From Comamonadaceae bacterium (lineage in GTDB: Bacteria; Pseudomonadota; Gammaproteobacteria; Burkholderiales; Burkholderiaceae_C): DNA of 38,732 nucleotides. The stretch covers positions 1 through 38,732 of the forward strand of contig CANFHZ010000012.1 of NCBI GenBank assembly GCA_947446885.1. Direction: 5' to 3'. The position numbers and the translations under genes were made by a program. Positions 16,998 to 24,851 of the stretch are shown here, in pieces (the first letter of the stretch is position 1; each line of letters begins with the position of its first letter). Under the pieces are notes generated by a model. That model saw only the letters and a program-made list of their open reading frames with translations. It had not been told where the DNA came from and did no database searches.

Positions 16998-19039
16998 AGC
17001 TCACGCGCCAGCCGCAAGCCATCGAGTACGGCGGCGTGCGTGTTGCGTGCCGACACCGCATCGCCGATGCGGAAAAGTTGGAATCGCCCTGCCGGATTGC
17101 TGCGCAATGCTTGCGGGGCCAGCGCGGTGAGCGCGGTGTAGTCGGTTTCGCCCAGGTTGCTCGAATGGGGCTTTAGCGCAAAGTACAGGTCTTCCAGCGG
17201 CAGCGTGCCGTGGTTGACGATGACCTGGTCCACCAGCCGCTCTTTGCGCACGCCGCCGTAGTCGCTGCCCACAATCGCCTTCAGCCCCATTTCTGAGCGC
17301 TCCACCGATAGCAGCCGGAAGGTCACGGTGAAGGTCACATCCAGCTTTTGCAGGCTGCGCATGTAAGGCACCAGATTCATGGCCATGACCTCGGGCGCGA
17401 AGCTGCGGTCCGGCGTCATGATCTCCAGCGCCGCGCCGCTTTGGGCAATGATTTCGGCGGCCTGCAGCGCAGCGTGGTCGCCCGCGTCGTCAAACAACAG
17501 CACGTTTTTGCCGGGCTTGACCTCGCCGCCCAGAATGTCCCAGGTGGAGGCCACCAGTTCGTTGCCGGTCTGCAGCACCTCGGTGTGCGGCAGGCCGCCG
17601 GTGGCGATGATGACCACATCCGGGTTTTCAGCCATCACCGAGGCTTCATCGGCCAGGGTGTTGAAGCGGAACACCACGCCGCGTTCTTCGCAGCGTGCCA
17701 TGCGCCAGTCGATGATGCCCATCATCTCGCGCCTACGTGGGCTCACGGCGGTCAGGCGGATTTGCCCGCCGGGTTTGGGTGCTGCTTCCAGTACGGTGAC
17801 CACATGCCCGCGCTCAGACGCCACACGCGCGGCCTCCAGCCCTGCCGGGCCTGCGCCGACGACCAGCACCCGGCGCTGAGCGGAGGCGGGCGCAATCGTG
17901 TGGGGCAGGGTGAGTTCGCGCCCGGTGGACGGGTTGTGGATGCAATAGGCCTCGCCACCGGCATAGATGCGGTCCAGGCAGAAGTTGCCACCCACGCAGG
18001 GGCGGATGGTGTCTTCGCGGCCTTCCACAATCTTGCGCATGATGTGCGGGTCCGCCATGTGGGCGCGGGTCATGCCCACCATGTCGAGCTTGCCGCTGGC
18101 AATCGCGTGGCGGGCGGTGTTGACGTCCTGGATTTTTGCGGCGTGGAAGATGGGCACGTTCACGTGCTCGCGCAGGCTGGCGGCAAAGTCCAGGTGCGGA
18201 GCGCTGCGCATGCCTTGCACCGGAATCACGTCCGTCAGGCCGGCGTCGGTGTCGATATGGCCACGGATGATGTTCAGAAAATCCACCATGCCCGAATCCG
18301 CCAAGTGGCGGGCAATGCCGATGCCCTCCAGGGCGGTAATGCCACCGGGGCGCACTTCGTCGGCCACGCCGCGCACGCCCAGAATGAATTCCGCTCCAAC
18401 CCGCTTGCGGATCGCACGCACCACCTCCATGGCAAAGCGCACCCGGTTTTCCAGCGCTCCGCCAAAGGGTGCGTCCAACGTGTTGGTCGACGGCGACCAG
18501 AACTGGTCTATCAAATGTCCATAGGCTTCCAGCTCCAATCCATCGACCCCGGCGGCGTGCATGCGCTCGGCGGCGTCGGCGTAGTCGCGGATGATGCGGT
18601 CGATGTCCCAGTCTTCCATCTTTTTGGGGAAGGCCCGGTGCGAGGCTTCGCGTTCGTGCGAGGGTGACACCACCGGCAGCCAATCGGCCTTGGACCAGCT
18701 GGTGCGCCGTCCCAGATGGGTGAGCTGGATCATCACGGCGGTGCCGTGCGCGTGGCAGGCGTCGGTGAGCTCGCGCATCCAGGGCACGACCTCGTCTTTG
18801 TAGGCCAGGATGTTGTTGAACACCGGCGGGCTGTCGCGCGATACCGCCGCGGATCCGGCGGTCATGGTCAGCGCAATGCCGGCCTTGGCGCGCTCCACAT
18901 GGTAGGCGCGGTACTTGGCTTTTGGCATGCCGTCCTCGGGGTAAGCCGGCTCGTGCGCCGTGATCATCAGCCGGTTTTTCAGGCGCAGGTGCTTGAGCTG
19001 AAAGGGCTGCAGCAAAGGGTCTGTGGAAGTGGTGCCCAT
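16994..19039 (-). CDS. FMN/FAD oxidoreductase of the trimethylamine dehydrogenase / DgcA type
   Basis: A 681-residue protein. Residues about 1-345 are an Old-Yellow-Enzyme TIM barrel (LQPFQLKHLRLKNRL; EAYGHLIDQFWSP; ENRVRFAMEVVRAI). An Fe-S segment with C348, C354 and C366 follows, then an FAD/NAD-binding part beginning RRVLVVGAGPAGLEAARVA (from residue 389). Relatives remove N-methyl groups from trimethylamine, dimethylglycine (DgcA) or N-methylproline, releasing formaldehyde. The canonical cluster is C-x2-C-x2-C-x11/12-C; here the second Cys is Gly351, a change I believe also occurs in the DgcA branch. No DgcB-like electron-transfer gene is adjacent. It starts 22 bp after the methyltransferase gene and overlaps the cupin gene by 4 bp. 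DgcA-like demethylase is the best guess. Confidence 0.8.
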   Translation of the reverse strand: MGTTSTDPLLQPFQLKHLRLKNRLMITAHEPAYPEDGMPKAKYRAYHVERAKAGIALTMTAGSAAVSRDSPPVFNNILAYKDEVVPWMRELTDACHAHGTAVMIQLTHLGRRTSWSKADWLPVVSPSHEREASHRAFPKKMEDWDIDRIIRDYADAAERMHAAGVDGLELEAYGHLIDQFWSPSTNTLDAPFGGALENRVRFAMEVVRAIRKRVGAEFILGVRGVADEVRPGGITALEGIGIARHLADSGMVDFLNIIRGHIDTDAGLTDVIPVQGMRSAPHLDFAASLREHVNVPIFHAAKIQDVNTARHAIASGKLDMVGMTRAHMADPHIMRKIVEGREDTIRPCVGGNFCLDRIYAGGEAYCIHNPSTGRELTLPHTIAPASAQRRVLVVGAGPAGLEAARVASERGHVVTVLEAAPKPGGQIRLTAVSPRRREMMGIIDWRMARCEERGVVFRFNTLADEASVMAENPDVVIIATGGLPHTEVLQTGNELVASTWDILGGEVKPGKNVLLFDDAGDHAALQAAEIIAQSGAALEIMTPDRSFAPEVMAMNLVPYMRSLQKLDVTFTVTFRLLSVERSEMGLKAIVGSDYGGVRKERLVDQVIVNHGTLPLEDLYFALKPHSSNLGETDYTALTALAPQALRSNPAGRFQLFRIGDAVSARNTHAAVLDGLRLAREL

Positions 19040-19061
19040 GATCGTCTTTCCGAGATTGCTG

Positions 19062-20642
19062 TCAGTACCACTGGTCCGGCATCGCGGCTTTGGTGCGGGC
19101 TACAAAGTCGCACAGTGCCTCGTTCACGCCTGCGTCGATGGCGGGGGCCTCGTACTCGGCCAGCGACTGTTTCCAGCGCGCGTTGGCGCGGGTGGCCGCA
19201 TCGGTCTTGCCGGATTCGTTCCAGCTCTCAAACGGCGTGTTGTCCGAGATGCTGGAATCAAAAAACGCGGTCGTGTAGTTGGCCATGGTGTGGGCGCTGC
19301 CCAGGTAATGGCCGCCGGGCGTGACCTCGCGAAAGGCATCCATCGCCAGCGTGTTGTCGTCCACCACCACACCGGCCAGGTAGCTGTGCAGCGCGCCGCA
19401 AAAGTCGGCGTCGAGCATGAACTTTTCGTAACTCATGGACAGCAGCCCGTCCAGGAAACCGGCAGAGTGCAGGATGAAATTGGCCCCGCAATGCACGGCC
19501 GAAAGCATGGACATCACGCTCTCCTCCATGGCCTGCGCATCGGGTAGCTTGCTGGTGGTGAAAGAGCCAGCGCAGCGCAGCGGCAGCTTGGCCCGTCGTG
19601 CGAGTTGCCCGACCACCATGGACCCGATAGCGGGCTCGGGCGTCCCGAAGGTGGGTGAGCCCGAGCGTAGCGACATGCTGGAGAGGAAGTTGCCGTAAAT
19701 CACCGGCGCACCCGGTCTCTCCAGCTGCGTGATCGCGCAGCCGAACAAGGTTTCGGCATGCGCCTGCGCAATCGCCCCGGCGTTGGTCACCGGGCCCATG
19801 GCGCCGCCCAGAATAAAGGGCACGATTATCGCCGCCTGGTTGGCACGGGCGTAGGCCCGGGCCGATTTGGTCATGGTGCCGTCCCACAGCAGCGGCGAGT
19901 TCACGTTGACGTTGCCCAGAATGACGCAGTGCTCGTCGACAAATTGTTCGCCAAACAGGATGCGGCTCATGGCGATCGAATCTTCAGCGCGCTGCTCGGA
20001 GGTGATCGAGCCCATATAGGCTTTGTCGGAATAGCGCATGTGGGAATACACCATATCCAGATGCCGCTTGTTCACCGGCACATCGGTAGGCTCGCACACC
20101 GTGCCGCCGCTGTGGTGCAGCCACGGGCTGTTGTAGGCCAGCTTGATGAAGTTCTGAAAATCCTCCAAGGTTCCGTAGCGCCGCCCTTTGTCCAGGTCCA
20201 TCACAAAGGGCGAGCCATAGGCCGGCGAGAACACCACCGATGTGCCGCCTATCAATACGTTGTGGGCGGGGTTGCGTGCGTGCTGCACAAAGCTGCTGGG
20301 AGCGGTTTTCAGAATCTCGTGCACTTGGCCCGGCTGCAGCCGCACCCGCATGCCGTCCACGCGGGCTCCGGATTTGCGGAACAGGTCCAGCGCCGCATCG
20401 TCGTCGCGCACGTCGATGCCGATTTCGCACAGGATGCGCTCGGCGGTAGCCTCGATTTTTTGCAGATTCTCTTCGCCCATCACGTCATAGGTCGGGATGG
20501 CGCGGGTGATGTAAGCCGGGCCGTAGACCCGGGCTTTGGGGTCGCGCCGCTCGCGTCCGCCGCTGCGGCGGTTGGCGCGGGCCGGTGGCTCGGTGGAAGG
20601 CGCGTGAGGCGCAGGCAGGGTGGTGCTGTCGATGTCGCTCAT
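19062..20642 (-). CDS. MttB-superfamily (trimethylamine methyltransferase-like) protein, non-pyrrolysine
   Basis: A 526-residue protein with the MttB TIM-barrel pattern: EENLQKIEATAERILCEIGI near the start, NPAHNVLIGGTSVVFSPAYG, LGNVNVNSPLLWDGTM, GAMGPVTNAGAIAQAHAETL and YGNFLSSMSLRSGSPTFGTP. True MttB uses pyrrolysine at an in-frame amber codon. This frame has no internal TAG, so it belongs with homologues such as the glycine betaine or proline betaine:corrinoid methyltransferases. No corrinoid protein or corrinoid-activating gene lies nearby. The start is ATG 20642, with GGAG closely upstream. The first 40 residues are Pro/Arg-rich and not conserved. It is first in a three-gene operon. The substrate is unknown; a quaternary amine is the likely class. 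Confidence 0.8.
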   Translation of the reverse strand: MSDIDSTTLPAPHAPSTEPPARANRRSGGRERRDPKARVYGPAYITRAIPTYDVMGEENLQKIEATAERILCEIGIDVRDDDAALDLFRKSGARVDGMRVRLQPGQVHEILKTAPSSFVQHARNPAHNVLIGGTSVVFSPAYGSPFVMDLDKGRRYGTLEDFQNFIKLAYNSPWLHHSGGTVCEPTDVPVNKRHLDMVYSHMRYSDKAYMGSITSEQRAEDSIAMSRILFGEQFVDEHCVILGNVNVNSPLLWDGTMTKSARAYARANQAAIIVPFILGGAMGPVTNAGAIAQAHAETLFGCAITQLERPGAPVIYGNFLSSMSLRSGSPTFGTPEPAIGSMVVGQLARRAKLPLRCAGSFTTSKLPDAQAMEESVMSMLSAVHCGANFILHSAGFLDGLLSMSYEKFMLDADFCGALHSYLAGVVVDDNTLAMDAFREVTPGGHYLGSAHTMANYTTAFFDSSISDNTPFESWNESGKTDAATRANARWKQSLAEYEAPAIDAGVNEALCDFVARTKAAMPDQWY

Positions 20643-20809
20643 GGGGTCTCCTGGCCTTTCCGTAGGACGAAGTCGTTTCTGACGGGATGGTACACAGACG
20701 TGGCGCACACAAGGGCTAACGACCCTGCAGACGGGTGGTTCATGCGGTGCCGATGCGGGCTAGCGCCGGGTGGGCTACACATGGAGAATTTTCGCAATAA
20801 GAGAAACAT
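20643..20809. promoter_or_regulatory. divergent intergenic region, methyltransferase operon / fnr
   Basis: About 200 bp separate the minus-strand methyltransferase start from fnr. It must hold both promoters. I see no convincing -35/-10 pair for either side. The only recognisable element is the imperfect FNR-like palindrome at 20810-20823. Confidence 0.4.
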
Positions 20810-20823
20810 TTGACCTGCCGCAA
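20810..20823 (+). promoter_or_regulatory. imperfect FNR box upstream of fnr
   Basis: TTGAC-CTGC-CGCAA resembles the FNR consensus TTGAT-N4-ATCAA: four of five positions match in the left half and three of five in the right. It lies 23 bp before the preferred fnr start, which would suit autorepression rather than activation. It is much weaker than the two perfect boxes at 24428 and 32927. Confidence 0.35.
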
Positions 20824-20846
20824 TGCATTTGTGTTTCAATGCACCC

Positions 20847-21596
20847 ATGAAAGCCGATGTTCTGAAAGTTGCCTGCTCCAATTGCAATTTACGTGAGTTA
20901 TGTATGCCCATCGGCCTGGATGCGGCAGAAAGCTTGCAGGTGGATAACCTAGTCGAGGGGCGGCGCAAGATTGCCAAAGGCCAAACTCTTTTTCGCAATG
21001 GAAGCCCGTTTGAGAACCTTTTTGCCATCCGCTCGGGTGTGTTCAAAACCATCATCCTGCACGAAGACGGACGTGAGCAAGTCACCGGTTTTCAGATGTC
21101 GGGCGAGATCATCGGCTTGGACGGCATCGTCGAAGACAAGCATCGCTGCGACTCTGTGGCGCTGGAAGATGCCGAGGTCTGCGTAATCCCTTTTGACAGC
21201 GTGGAACACATGTCGCGCGAAATCCCCGCAGTTCAGCACCATGTGCACCGCATCATGAGCCGTGAGATCGTGCGTGAAAACTCGGTCATGCTGCTGCTGG
21301 GTAACGCCCAAGCCGAAGAGCGTCTCGCGGCCTTTCTGGTGAATTGGGGCCAGCGTTTGCAGGCGCGCGGTTTCTCCGCCACCGAGCTCGTCCTGCGCAT
21401 GACCCGGCAGGATCTGGGTAACTACCTGGGCCTCAAGATCGAGACCGTCAGCCGCACCCTGACCAAGCTGGCCGGGCGGGGTATTTTGTCGGTTGCCGGC
21501 CGCGAAATCCACATACTGGACATGGCCGCTCTACGCGCCGTAGCCAGCGGCGAAGACCTCGGCGAGCCAGTGCCGCAGCGTCCGCGACCGGCTTGA
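20847..21596 (+). CDS. fnr: FNR-type oxygen-sensing transcriptional regulator
   Basis: A 249-residue Crp/Fnr-family activator carrying the four cysteines of an oxygen-labile 4Fe-4S cluster: C10, C13 and C19 (CSNCNLRELC) and C101 (KHRCDS), equivalent to C20, C23, C29 and C122 of E. coli FNR. The cyclic-nucleotide-like sensor barrel includes KGQTLFRNGSPFENLFAIRSG. The C-terminal helix-turn-helix has MTRQDLGNYLGLKIETVSRT, with the E-SR recognition residues of true FNR proteins. ATG 20847 (MKADVLKVACSNC) is preferred over ATG 20823, which would start inside the FNR-like palindrome. Perfect boxes upstream of ccoN and the Pat-like gene mark probable targets in this window. Confidence 0.93.
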   Translation: MKADVLKVACSNCNLRELCMPIGLDAAESLQVDNLVEGRRKIAKGQTLFRNGSPFENLFAIRSGVFKTIILHEDGREQVTGFQMSGEIIGLDGIVEDKHRCDSVALEDAEVCVIPFDSVEHMSREIPAVQHHVHRIMSREIVRENSVMLLLGNAQAEERLAAFLVNWGQRLQARGFSATELVLRMTRQDLGNYLGLKIETVSRTLTKLAGRGILSVAGREIHILDMAALRAVASGEDLGEPVPQRPRPA

Positions 21597-21645
21597 GCTG
21601 CCATGCAGCGCTACGGCGGCGCCATCCCGACGGGAACCACTTTCA

Positions 21646-24321
21646 TCACAGCGCCAGCGTCATAGCCACCGTCTCGGATGCAATCGACCGTGGCGACACC
21701 ACAAAGCCCAGGCTGCGCGCCAGGGCCGCCATGCCGGTGTTCTCGTTCAGGCACAGGCCTGTCAGCTCGCGGGTGCCTCGGCTGCGCAGGTAGGCAATCA
21801 ATTTGCTTAGCATCAAGTGCCCTAACTCCTTTCCTTGCCAGTCGGAGGCGACCTGGATGGCGAACTGCGCGCGCAGATGGTCGGGGTCGGACAAGGCGCT
21901 GGCCTCGGCGACGATAGTGGTTTGGCCTTGTGCGTCCGTGGCCAGCGCGACAAAGGTCATCTCGCGGTCGTAGTCAATTTGGCTGTAACGCGCCACTTCG
22001 GAGTGCGGCACGGCGCGGCGGGTAAAGAAGAAGCGCAAGCGCATGTCGGCCGGGTCGGCGCGGGCATAAAAGTCCAGCAAGCGCTGACCGTCTTGCGGAC
22101 GGATCGGGCGCACCAGAAACGATGTGTCGCCCAGCGCCACGCTTTCTTCCAATTCGGCAGGGTAGGGGCAAATCGCCAGCCGACTGGCCTCACCGGGGGC
22201 CGGTGTGCGCAGCTTCACGCGCGCGTCCAGGCACAGGACGCCATGCGCGTCCACCAGCAGGGGGTTGAGGTCCATCTCTTCCAATTCAGGTAGCTCACTG
22301 GCCATGCGCGAGACTTTGAGCAGGGTGTCTATCAGCGCGGTCACATCTGCCGCAACCTGCCCCCGGTAGCCTGCCAACAAGGGGCCAAGTTGGCTGCGCA
22401 ACACCATGTCACGCGCCAGGTTGTCGTTCAGCGGTGGTAGCGCCACGGTGTGTTGCGTGCTCAGTTCGACCTGCGTTCCACCGCGCCCCAGCAGCAGCAC
22501 CGGGCCGAAGACCGGGTCGCTGGCGATGCCGGCAATCAGCTCCAGCGCACCCGGCCGCTGCGCCATGCGCTGCACCGCATAGCCGCTGATCTGCGCCTGC
22601 GGAAGCAGGCGTGCAATCTGGGCGCGCATGGCCTGCTCTGCGGCGCGCAGTTCATCGGCGTTGCGCAGGTTCAGGGCGACGCCGCCCACGTCGGACTTGT
22701 GCACGATTTGTTTGGAAATGACCTTGAGCGCCACCGGGTAGCCGATCTCGGCAGCCGCTGCCAGTGCACCCGCGACCGAGGCGCCCTGGCGCGTGGTGAC
22801 CGTAGGGATGCCATAGGCCTGCAAAAGCGCCTCGGTGGCGCGCGCGTCAAGCCATGTCTGTCCTTCGGCCAGTGCCCGCTGCAGCAGGCTGCGGGCCTGG
22901 GCGGTGTGGGCGCTGGACTCCTCGGCGCTGGCGATGGGCAGTTGCTGCAAAGCGGATTGGTTGTGGGCGAAGTCGACCATCTGCATCCACGCTGCCACCG
23001 CCTGCTCGGGCGTGTCGTAGCTGGGGACATTGGCCTGCGCGCTGCTCAGGCGTGCGTGGGCCACCGCGCCGCCGCCCAGCCAGCAGGTCAGTACCGGTTT
23101 GGCGGATTCCGTCATCAGCGGCAAACAGGCTTGTGCAATCGCGTCGGCCGGCACCACTGCCGTGGGCGCGTGCATGAAGAGCACGGCATCCACCTCTTTG
23201 GCGGCCAGCAGGATGTCCAAGGCCTGCCGGTAGCGCGCCACGGGCGCGTCGCCGATGATGTCCACCGGGTTGGCGTGCGGCCAGTTGGCGGGCAGGCAGG
23301 CATTCAAGGCCTCCAGCGTTTGCGGCGCGAAGGTGGCCAGATTTCCGCCTGCCAGTTGCAGCGCGTCGGCCGCCAGCACGCCGGCCCCGCCGCCATTGGT
23401 CAGGATGGCCAGCCGCTCGCCGCGGAAGGGGCGCGCGTGGGCCAGGGTTTCGGCCGCGTCAAACAGCGCCTCCAGTGTGTCCACGCGCAGCATGCCGGCG
23501 CGGCGGAAGGCAGCGTCCAGTACCACATCGGAGCCAGCCAGCGCGCCGGTATGCGAGGCCGCTGCACGTGCGCCCGAGGAGGCCCGACCGGCTTTGACCA
23601 CGATGACCGGTTTGTTGCGCGCCGCTTGGCGCGCCGCCGACATGAATTTGCGCGCTGAACTGATCGACTCGGCGTACATCAGAATCGCCCGGGTCGAGGC
23701 GTCGCAGGCCAGGTAGTCCAGCACATCCCCGAAGTCCACATCGGCGCTGTCGCCCAGCGAGACAAAGTGCGAAAAACCGATATTGCGGCTGTTGGCCCAG
23801 TCGAGCATGGCCGTGGCCAGCGCGCCCGACTGGGTCACGAAAGCCAGCTTGCCCGGCAGCGCATTGGCGGGCGCAAAGCTGGCGTTCAGGCCTATGCCCG
23901 GAATGATCAACCCGATGCAGTTGGGCCCCAAGATCCGAAGCAGGTAGGGGCGGGCGGCGTCCAGCATGGCCTGTTGCAGGGTGCGCAGGCCATCCGGCGC
24001 GGGGGCATGCAGGCCGGCGCTGATCACGATGGCGCAGCGTGTGCCTTTGGCACCCAGTTCGGCGATCAGGCCGGGTACGGTCGCAGCCGGTGTGCAGATG
24101 ACCGCCAGATCGGGCACACCCGGCAACGCGGCTACATCGGGCCAGACCAGTTGCCCGCCAATGCGCGGATGGCTGGGGTTGACCAGCCAGATCGGACCCT
24201 TGAATCCCGCGCCTTGCAGGTTGCGCCGGATCACCGTGCCCAGGCTGTCGGGCTGGTCGGACGCGCCGATCAGTGCGATGGAGGCGGGCTGGAAGAGGGA
24301 CTCAAGGTGGCGGATGCTCAT
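21646..24321 (-). CDS. NDP-forming acyl-CoA synthetase fused to GNAT acetyltransferase (Pat-like)
   Basis: An 891-residue multidomain protein. It has a CoA-binding domain (residues about 5-130; SIALIGASDQPDSLG), a succinyl-CoA-ligase-like region (about 150-450), an ATP-grasp domain (about 490-700) and a C-terminal GNAT domain (about 735-885) with the acetyl-CoA loop QGKELGHLM at 829. Pat/PatZ enzymes acetylate lysines of metabolic enzymes such as acetyl-CoA synthetase. Unlike E. coli PatZ, where this segment reads LLNTTAGM, the phospho-histidine motif SHTGALAGS (H257) is intact, so ligase activity may persist. The start is ATG 24321; an upstream extension to 24516 would be a non-conserved leader. 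A perfect FNR box lies upstream. It is convergent with fnr. Confidence 0.85.
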   Translation of the reverse strand: MSIRHLESLFQPASIALIGASDQPDSLGTVIRRNLQGAGFKGPIWLVNPSHPRIGGQLVWPDVAALPGVPDLAVICTPAATVPGLIAELGAKGTRCAIVISAGLHAPAPDGLRTLQQAMLDAARPYLLRILGPNCIGLIIPGIGLNASFAPANALPGKLAFVTQSGALATAMLDWANSRNIGFSHFVSLGDSADVDFGDVLDYLACDASTRAILMYAESISSARKFMSAARQAARNKPVIVVKAGRASSGARAAASHTGALAGSDVVLDAAFRRAGMLRVDTLEALFDAAETLAHARPFRGERLAILTNGGGAGVLAADALQLAGGNLATFAPQTLEALNACLPANWPHANPVDIIGDAPVARYRQALDILLAAKEVDAVLFMHAPTAVVPADAIAQACLPLMTESAKPVLTCWLGGGAVAHARLSSAQANVPSYDTPEQAVAAWMQMVDFAHNQSALQQLPIASAEESSAHTAQARSLLQRALAEGQTWLDARATEALLQAYGIPTVTTRQGASVAGALAAAAEIGYPVALKVISKQIVHKSDVGGVALNLRNADELRAAEQAMRAQIARLLPQAQISGYAVQRMAQRPGALELIAGIASDPVFGPVLLLGRGGTQVELSTQHTVALPPLNDNLARDMVLRSQLGPLLAGYRGQVAADVTALIDTLLKVSRMASELPELEEMDLNPLLVDAHGVLCLDARVKLRTPAPGEASRLAICPYPAELEESVALGDTSFLVRPIRPQDGQRLLDFYARADPADMRLRFFFTRRAVPHSEVARYSQIDYDREMTFVALATDAQGQTTIVAEASALSDPDHLRAQFAIQVASDWQGKELGHLMLSKLIAYLRSRGTRELTGLCLNENTGMAALARSLGFVVSPRSIASETVAMTLAL

Positions 24322-24399
24322 GGGCGGTGGGACTGTTTGGGAGGGGCTTTTTGCGCGTAATCGCTGGCGCGGTGCGGCCTGCGCTAGGGGAGTGGAGGC

Positions 24400-24405
24400 A
24401 TTGTC
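24400..24405 (-). promoter_or_regulatory. -10 element of a class II FNR promoter for the Pat-like gene
   Basis: On the minus strand this reads GACAAT (four of six to TATAAT). A start about 7 nt further on (near 24393) places the FNR box centre at -41.5, the class II activator position. The leader to ATG 24321 would be about 72 nt. Confidence 0.45.
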
Positions 24406-24427
24406 TGTCGCGGCGCGCGGCGGCTGT

Positions 24428-24441
24428 TTGACCTGGGTCAA
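24428..24441. promoter_or_regulatory. FNR box, perfect palindrome TTGAC-CTGG-GTCAA arms
   Basis: TTGAC (24428-24432) and GTCAA (24437-24441) are exact inverted repeats around a 4-bp spacer and match the FNR/Anr consensus apart from the T-to-C and A-to-G at the inner positions, the same variant as at ccoN. It lies between the divergent Pat-like and small periplasmic genes. The minus side has a suitable -10 at class II distance; the plus side has none that I can see. Confidence 0.7.
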
Positions 24442-24518
24442 GCAGCCCCGTGGCCGCTTGTGCGAAGCTTGCCACCTGAGCGCCCGATCACGCGCTGCCC
24501 TTCGTTGGAGTTTCAACT

Positions 24519-24851
24519 ATGCACACCAAGCTTCTTCTTTCTGTACGCATTGTGGTTCTTGCCCTGTCTATCACCACACTCGGTCACGCCGAGGATTTCC
24601 CGAAGATTTCGGTGCGCCAACTGCCCGAGGCTTTGCAAACCTTTTATGCCCGTGACCGACCGGAACTGGGTAACTACGGCCATTGCGCCACGGCCTTTGA
24701 CAGCCAGATTGACGGCAGCAAAATGGCCTGGAGTTGTGCGATGTATGTGCGCTTGTCGGCCCAGGGCGAGCGTCTGGCCATGAAGCTGTGCGGCGAACGC
24801 GCTGCGCTGCTCAAAGTCAAAGCGCCATGTAAATTGGTGGTCGAGCCGTGA
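24519..24851 (+). CDS. small exported protein of unknown function, four cysteines
   Basis: A 110-residue protein with a clear signal peptide (MHTKLLLSVRIVVLALSITTLGHA, then EDFPK), so it is probably periplasmic. The mature part has four cysteines (GHCAT, WSCAM, KLCGE, APCKL), enough for two disulfide bonds. I recognise no family. GGAG lies 8 bp before ATG 24519. Its stop overlaps a nine-codon reading frame that in turn overlaps the start of the efflux adaptor gene, so it is probably the first gene of the exporter operon. That suggests, without proving, a role linked to the exporter or its substrate. Confidence 0.7.
   Translation: MHTKLLLSVRIVVLALSITTLGHAEDFPKISVRQLPEALQTFYARDRPELGNYGHCATAFDSQIDGSKMAWSCAMYVRLSAQGERLAMKLCGERAALLKVKAPCKLVVEP

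Noticed and set aside
19062-20642. Pyrrolysine-containing MttB
   Set aside because: The frame is open without any internal TAG codon, and no pyl genes are visible.
20823-20846. Earlier fnr start at ATG 20823
   Set aside because: It would begin inside the FNR-like palindrome and adds eight residues not expected in betaproteobacterial FNR; ATG 20847 fits better, though neither has a strong Shine-Dalgarno.
24464-24469. Class II FNR promoter for the small periplasmic protein on the plus strand
   Set aside because: The hexamer at the required distance is GAAGCT, a poor -10; the minus-strand geometry is much better.
24321-24516. Longer N-terminus for the Pat-like protein
   Set aside because: The extra 65 residues are Arg/Pro/Gln-rich, span the FNR box and promoter, and the family begins at MSIRHLESLF.
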